Source: an uncultured Collinsella sp.
Lineage (GTDB): Bacteria > Actinomycetota > Coriobacteriia > Coriobacteriales > Coriobacteriaceae
Direction: 5' to 3'
Length of the DNA stretch: 64,000 nucleotides
NCBI GenBank assembly: GCA_958413895.1
Contig: CATYVQ010000003.1
Location: forward strand, 67,902 to 131,901
Under the pieces are notes generated by a model. The model saw only the letters and a list, made by a program, of their open reading frames with translations, was not told where the DNA came from and did no database searches. The translations under genes were made by a program, and so were the position numbers. This document shows positions 16,140 to 23,453 of this stretch, piece by piece. Numbering within the stretch: the first letter of the stretch is position 1; each line of letters starts with the position of its first letter.

Positions 16140-16173
16140 CGCAAATACAAGCAAATGCGCGCGTATTTGTGCG
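16140..16173 (+). promoter_or_regulatory. Inverted repeat near the oxidoreductase start, candidate operator
   Basis: CGCAAATAC (16140-16148) and GTATTTGTG (from 16163) are reverse complements at 8 of 9 positions, 52 bp before the ATG. The gene pair downstream encodes a DeoR-type repressor, which could act here. Confidence 0.4.
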
Positions 16174-16224
16174 AATATAAGGCTGTTGGAAATGAAGGAC
16201 TTCCGATGACTCAGGAGGCACATA

Positions 16225-17304
16225 ATGGCAGATTCCAAACAGGCTCCGCTCGACGCCGAAGCAGCCGCAAAAGCAGCGTTCACTTCGGTCCAGGACAAGC
16301 CATTCCCCGATGATATCTTTACGGCTCCCGAGCTTCGTTGGGCTGTGATCGGGTGCGGCGTTATCGCCAACCAGATGGCCCAGTCTCTAGCTCTTGCCGG
16401 CCGCAAGCTTGCGGGCGTCGCAAACCGTACGCTATCCAAGGCTCAAGCTTTTGCCGAGCAGTATGGCATCGAGAAGGTCTATGAGACGGTCGAGGACCTC
16501 TACGCCGATCCGGATATCGACGCCGTCTATATCACCACGCCGCACAACACGCATATCACCTACCTGCGAGCCGCTCTGGCAGCTGGCAAGCACGTGCTCT
16601 GCGAAAAGGCCATTACCCTCAACTCTGCCGAGCTCGACGAGGCCCGTGCCATCGCCGACGAGCACAACGTGGTCCTTATGGACGCCACCACGGTGCTCCA
16701 CATGCCGCTGTATCAAGAGCTGCGCCGTCGCATGGATGCGGGCGACTTTGGCCGCATGAACCTCGCCCAGCTCAACTTTGGCAGCTATAAGGAGTACGGC
16801 GACCTGACCAACCGCTTCTACAACCGTAGCCTTGCCGGCGGCGCCATGCTCGACATTGGCGTGTATGCCCTGTCCGTCATGCGCCTGTTTATGGCCAGCC
16901 AGCCAGCCGAGGTCGTGTCTCTGGGCAACACCTGTGAGACCGGTGTCGACGTTGCGGGCGGCATTGTCTGCCGTAACGCCGAGCAGCAGCTGGGCGTCGT
17001 GAGCCTTACGCTCCACTCCAAGCAGCCCAAGCGCTCGGTCATCAGCTTCGACAAGTGCTATATCGAGGTCAACGAGTATCCGCGTGCCGACCATGCGACC
17101 ATCGTGTGGATTGCGGACGGTCACCGTGAGGAGGTCCACGCTGGCACCGAAGCCTACGCACTGTGCTACGAGATGGCCGACCTGGAGAAGGCCGTTGCCG
17201 GCGATGATTCGAAGCGCGAGCTTCTGGGCTATGCTTCTGATGTTATGGAGCTGATGACCAAGCTCCGCGCCGACTGGGGAGTCGTGTACCCCGAGGAGGA
17301 GTAA
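16225..17304 (+). CDS. Gfo/Idh/MocA family oxidoreductase
   Basis: A 359 aa NAD(P)-dependent dehydrogenase of the family that oxidises or epimerises sugars, inositols and related polyols. The Rossmann motif WAVIGCGVIA is at residues 39-48, and the CEKAITLNSAE segment corresponds to the family EKP motif with Ala replacing Pro. The C-terminal sheet domain has AGGAMLDIGVYALS. A 36-residue N-terminal lead before the Rossmann fold is longer than usual. ATG 16225 follows AGGAGG. It forms a two-gene operon with the DeoR regulator 3 bp downstream. The substrate is unknown. Confidence 0.88.
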   Translation: MADSKQAPLDAEAAAKAAFTSVQDKPFPDDIFTAPELRWAVIGCGVIANQMAQSLALAGRKLAGVANRTLSKAQAFAEQYGIEKVYETVEDLYADPDIDAVYITTPHNTHITYLRAALAAGKHVLCEKAITLNSAELDEARAIADEHNVVLMDATTVLHMPLYQELRRRMDAGDFGRMNLAQLNFGSYKEYGDLTNRFYNRSLAGGAMLDIGVYALSVMRLFMASQPAEVVSLGNTCETGVDVAGGIVCRNAEQQLGVVSLTLHSKQPKRSVISFDKCYIEVNEYPRADHATIVWIADGHREEVHAGTEAYALCYEMADLEKAVAGDDSKRELLGYASDVMELMTKLRADWGVVYPEEE

Positions 17305-17307
17305 GCG

Positions 17308-18054
17308 ATGCTTGCGGAAGATAGGCTCAACGCGATTGTGTCGATGGTGCAGCAGGCCGGCTCGGTTACCGTACCGGAGCTTGCTGAAGCCCTGGGCGTG
17401 ACACCGTCCACCATTCGGCGCGACTTGCAGACGCTCGACCGCGCACACCGCATCGCCAAGGTACACGGAGGCGCGACGAGTCTGGAGCGCGCGCATGTGA
17501 CGCGCGACCTGACGATCGGCGAGCGCAGCGATCTCCATAACGATGACAAGGAGCGCATCTGCGCCCGTGCTGCGGCCCTGGTGGAGCCCGATAGCTTTGT
17601 GTATATCGATTCGGGCTCCACGACGCTCAAGCTCATCGAGCATCTTCCGCATCTCGACGGCGTCACCTATGTGACCGATTCTGTGCTCCATGCTCAGCAT
17701 CTTGCCCTGCGCGGTATGCGCACCGTGGTGCTGGGCGGCGAACTCAAGCCCGAGACCGAGGCGCTCGTTGGCCCCGATGCTTTGGCAACCCTGGACCGCT
17801 ATAACTTCAACTGCGGCTTTTGGGGCTCCAATGGCATCGCCGCCGAGCAAGGTCTCACCACACCGGATATCGAGGAAGCACAGGTCAAGCGTATCTCGAT
17901 GCGCCATACCGCTAAACGCTTCGTAATCTCGGACGCCAGCAAATTTGGCATGGTGGCGCCCGTCAAGTTCGCGGACTTCCGCGACGCAACGATTATTACC
18001 GCAGGCGAGGTCCCCGCCAAGTACCGGGCAATGGACAACGTCATCACGGTCTAG
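17308..18054 (+). CDS. DeoR/GlpR family transcriptional regulator
   Basis: A 248 aa repressor with an N-terminal winged helix (MLAEDRLNAIVSMVQQAGSV, then VPELAEALGVTPSTIRRDL near residues 21-39) and a C-terminal DeoR sensor domain with YIDSGSTTLKLIEHL that binds phosphorylated sugars. KVHGGATSL follows the HTH as in GlpR/AgaR relatives. GAGGAGGAG precedes ATG 17308. It is co-transcribed with the dehydrogenase and probably controls that operon, perhaps through the inverted repeats upstream. Confidence 0.9.
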   Translation: MLAEDRLNAIVSMVQQAGSVTVPELAEALGVTPSTIRRDLQTLDRAHRIAKVHGGATSLERAHVTRDLTIGERSDLHNDDKERICARAAALVEPDSFVYIDSGSTTLKLIEHLPHLDGVTYVTDSVLHAQHLALRGMRTVVLGGELKPETEALVGPDALATLDRYNFNCGFWGSNGIAAEQGLTTPDIEEAQVKRISMRHTAKRFVISDASKFGMVAPVKFADFRDATIITAGEVPAKYRAMDNVITV

Positions 18055-18078
18055 CAGCAGGGGACGGGCTAAGGCCAA

Positions 18079-18115
18079 AACCACCACAAAGGGGCCTGTC
18101 CCCATTGTGGTGGTT
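18079..18115. repeat. 37 bp hairpin repeat, copy 1
   Basis: AACCACCACAA pairs with TTGTGGTGGTT, with an inner GGGG/CCCC stem and a CCTGT loop. A second copy with the same arms and loop lies at 18449-18485. It follows the DeoR stop by 24 bp. Confidence 0.75.
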
Positions 18116-18149
18116 AGCAACGGAAACCGAGTAGTTTTCTCAATAGAAA

Positions 18150-18186
18150 AGCGGCAACGTCCATCACGGGCGTTGCCGCTTTCGTT
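18150..18186 (+). terminator. Terminator-like hairpin after the DeoR gene
   Basis: AGCGGCAACG (18150-18159) pairs perfectly with CGTTGCCGCT (18171-18180), and the next bases are TTCGTT. The stem is strong but the T tract is weak. Confidence 0.6.
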
Positions 18187-18198
18187 GTCTACCGGTTT

Positions 18199-18416
18199 GT
18201 CTACGTCTGTAACAACTGGACCGTTAAAAGTGGGTTAGATGTTACAGAGTGAGATACTTCCGAACCGCACCGTCCCTTTGTCTCAATCTGTAACATCTGG
18301 GACCGATTTTGCCGAGTTATTGTTACAGATTGAGATTTTCCCTTGAGGGGGATTCGAATGTCTCGATCTGTAACAGACCGACCGGAAAATGGGCTCTAAC
18401 TGTTACAGATCGAGAC
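18199..18416. repeat. Three tandem 57 bp palindromic units
   Basis: Units at 18199-18255, 18280-18336 and 18360-18416 are each exactly 57 bp: a 16 bp arm of the type GTCTCGATCTGTAACA, a 25 bp centre and the reverse-complement arm. Arm pairing is 12/16, 15/16 and 16/16. Units 2 and 3 differ by an A-T versus G-C pair at the same arm position, a compensating change. The centres also share a GGACCG-like core. The repeat period is 80-81 bp. No ORF is supported in 18055-18484. Confidence 0.85.
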
Positions 18417-18448
18417 GTTTTGGGACCGCGGCTGAGCCATTGCGGCAA

Positions 18449-18485
18449 AACCACCACAAAGGTGCCTGTCCCGATTGTGGTGGTT
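18449..18485. repeat. 37 bp hairpin repeat, copy 2
   Basis: It has the same AACCACCACAA/TTGTGGTGGTT arms and CCTGT loop as copy 1 at 18079. Its right end touches the stop codon of the pseudouridine synthase gene (minus strand), where it may double as a terminator. Confidence 0.75.
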
Positions 18486-19144
18486 TAGGGCTCCCAGGGG
18501 CAGGGGGCTTCGATGTGGATGTGCTCGCCGGTTACGGGATGCGTGAAGGACACGCTGTGGGCGTGGAGCATCAGGCCGCAGGGGCGCGGCGTTCCGTACA
18601 GGTCGTCGCCAACCAGGGGATGATGCTCGCTTGCCAGGTGCACACGGATTTGGTGCTTGCGGCCGGTGAGCAACTCGACATCGATATACGAGCGCGTGGG
18701 CAGGCCACGACGGCTCTTAAGGCGTTTGAGCACCTTCACGCGCGTTTGAGAGGGCTTACCGCTGGCGCCGACGCGCATCTTGCGGCTGTCGTGGCGGTCG
18801 CGCGCGATGGGCTTGTCGATGAGCTTCTCGTTCCAGTCGATCTTGCCCTCGGCCAGCGCCAGATAGTGCTTTTCGAAGGCGTGGTCGATCACCATCTGGT
18901 CAAAGGCGGGCTGCGTCTGTTTGTCGAGCGAAAACAGTACCACGCCGGTGGTGTTGCGGTCCAGGCGGTTGAGCGGCTGCATGTCAGTCGCGGCAAAGCC
19001 GTCGCCCATGGCCAGCAGCAGATCGCTGGCGTAGTCGGTAAGCGTGCGCTCGCCGGTGCCGTCGCCGTGGACGATCATGCCGGCGGGCTTGTCGATGGCC
19101 ATGAGCCAGGCGTCGCAGTAAAGGACTTGAGGTTCTTCGTTCAC
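18485..19144 (-). CDS. RluA family pseudouridine synthase
   Basis: A 219 aa enzyme that isomerises uridine to pseudouridine in rRNA or tRNA. The catalytic Asp is in PLNRLDRNTTGVVLF (family HRLDxxTSG), and the C-terminal RKHQIRVHLASEHHPLVGDDLYG stretch is characteristic. It is shorter than RluC/RluD because no S4 domain is present. The start is GTG 19144 with GAAAGG 7 bp upstream. It lies 15 bp downstream of the U32 gene on the same strand, so the two probably form an RNA-modification operon. The target position is not predictable. Confidence 0.9.
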   Translation of the reverse strand: MNEEPQVLYCDAWLMAIDKPAGMIVHGDGTGERTLTDYASDLLLAMGDGFAATDMQPLNRLDRNTTGVVLFSLDKQTQPAFDQMVIDHAFEKHYLALAEGKIDWNEKLIDKPIARDRHDSRKMRVGASGKPSQTRVKVLKRLKSRRGLPTRSYIDVELLTGRKHQIRVHLASEHHPLVGDDLYGTPRPCGLMLHAHSVSFTHPVTGEHIHIEAPCPWEP

Positions 19145-19159
19145 GTGTAAGCCTTTCGG

Positions 19160-21655
19160 TTAGCTGATTCCCACAAACATGCAGCCCGAGGTCGCCCCGC
19201 GCAGGCGGGCGGCGGGCTTGCGGCCGGCTTGAGCTGCCTCGACGGCGCGACGGACGCGAGCGACGGCACGGGCGATCTCATCCGTCTCGAGTAGCGTTCC
19301 GTCCACCATGAGACGACGCACGCCGGCATCGAGCAGCTGAGGAACCTGAGGCGTGAGGTCGATGGGGTAGGCGTCGTACAGGCGTGAGCGGCCATGGATG
19401 TCGGTGCGCACGGGCATGACCTTGCCGTCGATATTCTTGAGCGACAGCTTGCGGGCGCGCAGGCGGCAGTTGGCGCAATCGTGGATGCAGCCATTGGCCA
19501 CCTGCAGGATGCAGTGCTCGCTCGTCATAACGCGCGGGCGGCCAAAGACGGTGATGCCCAGAGCCGCGGGCGCGGCGGCGCCGAGCGAGACAATCTCGTC
19601 GAGTGTGATCTCGGGCGAGAGCCAAAACGCACCGGCTCCGCGCTCGGCAAGCGCCTCCATGCAGGGCGTGTTGTGCACCGGCAGGCAAGAGCGAATCTCG
19701 GCCGTGGCGCCAACCTGGGCGGCCAGGGCAAGCTCAGAGATGTTGCCAATAGCGACCGTGGCGCCGGCAACAACCCACGGGTCGACGCGTACGTGGTCAA
19801 CGGCGCGGCAGACCTCGTCGAGCACAGGTACGATGCCCTGCTCAAATGCATCGGTGGGGGAGAGCTCGGCCGCATCGAGCGCGTCGGTGGTCATGTAGAT
19901 GCGCGTTACACCCTCGGCGCGAGCGGCCTCGGCGGCCTCGAGCGAGGTGACGGTGGCGCAGATCTGCGGCTCATCGCGGTAGTGCTCGGGCGCGGGGCGG
20001 GAATCACTGGTTACAATCGCCGGCAGCTCGAGCGTTTTCGCGCGCTCCGCGTACGGCGTCAGAATGGCCTCTTCCAGCGCCTTGCAGGCGGCGGCACGCA
20101 CCTTGTGCACGGCGGAGAAGCCCATGCCGCAGCCGGCGTCGAGCGAAACGTCAAAGCTCGCTGCCTCAAACGGCGAGGAGCCCATGCGGCCCACATGCTC
20201 AACCAGATCGGATGCCTCGACGGCGCGGGTCTTGGCGGCCTCGACGGTGAAGCCCGTGGCGGTGGCGGTGAGCGCGGGGTTGTCACAGCAGGTGAGTGTG
20301 ACAGTAAACGGCTCGCCCAGGCGCGCCACGACGGACACGTCAACAGCTCGGCGGCGCAGCACATCGCGCTTGAGCGCGGTGCCGGCGGCGTCGATGGCGC
20401 GCTGACTGCGAATCACGCGGACGCGGCAGCCCTCGGGCATGCTGCGGGGCACGCGGCACTCGATGATGTCACCGGCGGCGGCATCATCGGCGGCAATGGT
20501 GGTCAGGAACTGGTCAAACTCGTTATCGTGGCGAAGCTCCAGCAGGTCGCCTTTGCCCACGGGCTCAAACAGCTCAATGCGGGCGATGGCGGCGCGGCGA
20601 CGGCGGTCGTCGGGCTTGAGGCCGCGCACATCGCGGTTGGCCGGGCGGCTGCCCAGCACCGTGCCCACGATCTGGCCGCGGTTGTTGGAACGCTCATAGC
20701 TCATCATCTCGTCGCCCGAGGTGCCGTCCTGATAGGCGTGCGTAAAGTCGCGGTTGAAGCAGCGCTTGAGCTGGCGCTGGCGGGCGGCTTCCTCGTCCTT
20801 GGCAACGGCGGCTCCGGATAGCATGTCGTCAATTTCGTGACGATACACATCAACGATGGAGTACACGTAATCGGGTGATTTCATGCGGCCCTCGAGCTTG
20901 AGCGATGCGGCGCCGGCGTCATACAGACGGCGAACAAGCAGCGACGTGTTGGTGTCGCGCGGGCACAGCGCGCGCTCGCGACCGGCAGGGGAGAGCGAGC
21001 GGCCGTTCTCGTCAATTAGCTCGTAGGGTAGGCGGCAGGGCTGGGCGCACATGCCGCGGTTGGCCGAGCGGCCAGCCATGGCAAAGCTCGACAGCAGGCA
21101 CAGACCCGAGTAGCAAAAGCAGATGGCACCGTGGCTAAAGACCTCCAGGTCCACATCGGGCGCGGCGTTGTGAATGACGGCGATCTCGTCGATGGAGAGC
21201 TCGCGCGAGAGGGTCACGCGGTCGGCGCCCTGCTCGCGGCACCAAAGCGTTCCGCGGTCATCATGGATGTTCGCCTGGGTCGAGATGTGCGCCTCGATGC
21301 CGGGCATCGTGCGCTTGACCTCAAAGAACAGGCCCCAGTCCTGGATGATGAAGGCGTCGGCGCCCAGCGTGGAGCAGCGATGGATGAGTTGCAGCGCATC
21401 GCCCATCTCGGACTGCTTGATGACGATGTTGACCGTGACGTAGACGCGCGACCCGGCTAGATGTGCGGCGCGGCAGGCTTGCTCTAAGGCCTCGTCGGTA
21501 AAGTTGGTTGCCTTGCGGCGGGCGTTGAAGCTGCCCATGCCGCAATAGATGGCGTCTGCTCCCGCGGCGAGTGCGGCGGCAAAGGGCTCCGGGCCTCCGG
21601 CGGGGGCCAAAAGCTCGGGCCTGCGGTTGGTGGTTCGGCTGGCGGTTGCGGTCAT
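19160..21655 (-). CDS. U32 family peptidase-like protein with extended C-terminus
   Basis: An 831 aa protein opening with RPELLAPAGGPEPFAAALAAGADAIYCG, the U32 signature. Cysteine-bearing motifs include HGAICFCYSGLCLLSS, MCAQPCRLPYEL and CPRDTN. A long central insertion (about 400-750) resembles the DUF3656 region, and a late Cys cluster (HCILQVANGCIHDCANC) is present. Well-studied U32 members (RlhA, TrhP) hydroxylate RNA bases rather than cut proteins, so an RNA-modification role fits its partner, the pseudouridine synthase. AAAGGCAGG precedes the ATG at 21655. A second U32 gene is at 60740. Confidence 0.88.
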   Translation of the reverse strand: MTATASRTTNRRPELLAPAGGPEPFAAALAAGADAIYCGMGSFNARRKATNFTDEALEQACRAAHLAGSRVYVTVNIVIKQSEMGDALQLIHRCSTLGADAFIIQDWGLFFEVKRTMPGIEAHISTQANIHDDRGTLWCREQGADRVTLSRELSIDEIAVIHNAAPDVDLEVFSHGAICFCYSGLCLLSSFAMAGRSANRGMCAQPCRLPYELIDENGRSLSPAGRERALCPRDTNTSLLVRRLYDAGAASLKLEGRMKSPDYVYSIVDVYRHEIDDMLSGAAVAKDEEAARQRQLKRCFNRDFTHAYQDGTSGDEMMSYERSNNRGQIVGTVLGSRPANRDVRGLKPDDRRRRAAIARIELFEPVGKGDLLELRHDNEFDQFLTTIAADDAAAGDIIECRVPRSMPEGCRVRVIRSQRAIDAAGTALKRDVLRRRAVDVSVVARLGEPFTVTLTCCDNPALTATATGFTVEAAKTRAVEASDLVEHVGRMGSSPFEAASFDVSLDAGCGMGFSAVHKVRAAACKALEEAILTPYAERAKTLELPAIVTSDSRPAPEHYRDEPQICATVTSLEAAEAARAEGVTRIYMTTDALDAAELSPTDAFEQGIVPVLDEVCRAVDHVRVDPWVVAGATVAIGNISELALAAQVGATAEIRSCLPVHNTPCMEALAERGAGAFWLSPEITLDEIVSLGAAAPAALGITVFGRPRVMTSEHCILQVANGCIHDCANCRLRARKLSLKNIDGKVMPVRTDIHGRSRLYDAYPIDLTPQVPQLLDAGVRRLMVDGTLLETDEIARAVARVRRAVEAAQAGRKPAARLRGATSGCMFVGIS

Positions 21656-21837
21656 ATCCTGCCTTTCAAAATGCTCAGATATTCAAAAGTATAGTGGTGC
21701 CGTTGCGGCAGGCGATGCCCGTGCTCCAAGCGGGATAAAGTCTTCAGCAGCTTGGGCTGGCTGACCTCGTGGAGAACCGTTCAGCGGTTCGGGGAAACCG
21801 TTGGGCGATAAAATATTCTCGCAAGCTGATAATATTC

Positions 21838-21866
21838 TTGCATCAAACAGAAACCTTGAGTACTAT
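21838..21866 (+). promoter_or_regulatory. ridA promoter
   Basis: TTGCAT (21838-21843), a 17 bp spacer and TACTAT (21861-21866) form a good sigma-70-type promoter. A 12 bp near-direct repeat (AATATTCTCGCA at 21812, AATATTCTTGCA at 21831) overlaps the -35 box and may be an operator. The region 21656-21837 holds no other gene I can support. Confidence 0.65.
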
Positions 21867-21954
21867 CCCAATCAAGCGCGGTGTTCAGACCGAACTGTGC
21901 CTCCCGGTGCGAACGCCGCGCTCACGCTCTCTATTTGATTGTAAGGAGAAAAAC

Positions 21955-22332
21955 ATGAGCAAGACCGTCGTGTCTTCCGATAACGCACCCGCAGCCATCG
22001 GCCCGTATTCCCCCGGTATCCAGACCGGCAACATGGTGTTCCTGTCCGGCCAGCTGGGCATCGATCCCGCGACCGGCAAGATGCCCGAGGGCGTCGAGGC
22101 CCAGGCCAAGCAGTCCCTCGCCAACGTCGAGGCCCTGCTGACCGCTGCCGGCGCCACGTTTGCCGATGTCGTCAAGACCACGGTCTACCTGGCCGACATC
22201 GCCGACTTCGCCGCCGTGAACGAGATCTACGCCTCCAAGTTTGAGGCCCCGTTCCCCGCGCGCAGCGCCTTCCAGGTTGCCGCCCTTCCGGCTGGTGGTC
22301 TGGTCGAGATCGAAGTCGTCGCCGCTCTCTAA
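21955..22332 (+). CDS. ridA: RidA family reactive enamine/imine deaminase
   Basis: A 125 aa YjgF/RidA protein that hydrolyses 2-aminoacrylate and related enamines released by PLP enzymes, preventing damage to other PLP proteins. The conserved Arg103 in PARSAFQV and Glu120 near the C-terminus are present, as are the AIGPYSPGI and LSGQLGIDP motifs. The longer open frame is a leader; ATG 21955 has TAAGGAG just before it. It stands as a single gene with its own promoter and terminator. A diaminopropionate ammonia-lyase, which makes aminoacrylate, is encoded 13 kb away. Confidence 0.93.
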   Translation: MSKTVVSSDNAPAAIGPYSPGIQTGNMVFLSGQLGIDPATGKMPEGVEAQAKQSLANVEALLTAAGATFADVVKTTVYLADIADFAAVNEIYASKFEAPFPARSAFQVAALPAGGLVEIEVVAAL

Positions 22333-22361
22333 GGCGTTGGCCACAACTAAACATGACATGC

Positions 22362-22403
22362 AAAAAGACCCTGCAGCGCGTGCGAGCTGCAGGGTCTTTT
22401 GTT
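22362..22403. terminator. Terminator after ridA
   Basis: A perfect 15 bp stem, AAAAGACCCTGCAGC with GCTGCAGGGTCTTTT, has a 9-base loop and T-rich ends on both strands. It lies between ridA and the convergent regulator gene and probably serves both. Confidence 0.9.
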
Positions 22404-22444
22404 AAGTGACGGATCGCTTGTGGAGCCGCGCTCCATTTTGCTCG

Positions 22445-23101
22445 TTAGCCCTCCTTGCGAACTTTTTGCAGGTAGCGGTAGACGCTGGGCTCCGAGATGC
22501 CCAGTGCGGTGGCGGCGCAGGCCACGGCGCCCTTGAGCATGAACACCCCGTTGCCGTTGAGGTGGCGAATGACGTCCACACGGTCGCTCTGACCAAGTGA
22601 CGCTACATCCAGCCCACGCGCGCTCAGCAACTCGGCAATGCTGCGGTCGATGAGCTCCTGTGTGGACTCCGAAAGGCTTTCGACCTCGATAGGGGCGGGC
22701 TCCGTGCGCGTCGGCGCCGCGTCGAAGCATGCCATGAGCTGCTGCGCCATGGCGTTGATGGAGCGCACGGTCGAGAGGTCGGTGTTGACGCAGAGCATAC
22801 CGACGATCTCGTCATTCTCGCGGATAAAGTACGTCGCTGACTCCAACGTCTTGCCTCCGGCGCCGCGGCCCTCGTAGCCCGTAATAAACGGCAGGTCGCG
22901 ATACTTGGCGTCGTGCATGATCTTGAGTGCCAGATCGGTGGCGGGGCCGCCGACCTTGCGGCCGCTCACGATGCCGTTGCGAATATCGACGATGGCGTGG
23001 TCGGGATCCGAGAAATCGTGCAGCACGATCTCGCTGTTTTTGCCGAGTATCTGCTCCAGAAAATCGACCATCGGCAAAAAGCGACGTACGGTCTCGTTCA
23101 C
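22445..23101 (-). CDS. YheO/DauR-like PAS-HTH transcriptional regulator (1)
   Basis: A 218 aa cytoplasmic regulator. Residues 1-115 form a YheO-like PAS domain (EIVLHDFSDPDHAIVDIRNG, SGRKVGGPATDL). The C-terminal 60 residues form an HTH (ELIDRSIAELLSARG, then ALGISEPSVYRYLQKVRKEG). I place the start at GTG 23101, because AAAGGAG lies 6 bp before it; the upstream extension of the frame has no ribosome-binding site. It diverges from the permease-ssnA-ygfK-xdh operon and is a likely regulator of it. It is a paralogue of the gene at 34528-35181. Ligand unknown. Confidence 0.85.
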   Translation of the reverse strand: MNETVRRFLPMVDFLEQILGKNSEIVLHDFSDPDHAIVDIRNGIVSGRKVGGPATDLALKIMHDAKYRDLPFITGYEGRGAGGKTLESATYFIRENDEIVGMLCVNTDLSTVRSINAMAQQLMACFDAAPTRTEPAPIEVESLSESTQELIDRSIAELLSARGLDVASLGQSDRVDVIRHLNGNGVFMLKGAVACAATALGISEPSVYRYLQKVRKEG

Positions 23102-23337
23102 GGGCAACTCCTTTGGGTGAAATCGGAAATGTTCATAACAATTTTTTCTCATGGTAACACGCTGCCCATCATCTCGTATATCCGCAGGTACATTGCGTAA
23201 TGCAGACGAACGGTAGGAATTTAGCGGTAAACGGTCGACCAAAAGAAAAGTTAGATGTTATTTTGACCAGACACTTTCCTGACCTGCGAAAATGCGTTAT
23301 TTCAGCTGAAGAATAGTCTGATAACAAAAAATTATTA

Positions 23338-23366
23338 TTGAGAATGAGAATCATCTTTAATACGAT
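23338..23366 (+). promoter_or_regulatory. Permease operon promoter with Fur-like spacer
   Basis: TTGAGA (23338-23343), a 17 bp spacer and TACGAT (23361-23366) form a good promoter 88 bp before the permease ATG. The spacer and -35 contain TGAGAATGAGAATCATC, which loosely resembles a Fur-type hexamer array. AT-rich AACAAAAAATTATT lies just upstream and AACAATTTTTT near the divergent regulator start. The rest of 23102-23453 shows no gene. Confidence 0.6.
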
Positions 23367-23453
23367 ATGCAATGAAGGCACAACCTCAACCCCGCACTGC
23401 GTCACAATAGAGCGATAGATGCGAAAACAACTACTTCGAGGATTGGTGGTCAA

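Noticed and set aside
18199..18416. CRISPR array
   Set aside because: The repeats alternate in orientation, the centres are related to each other rather than unique, and no cas gene is in the window.
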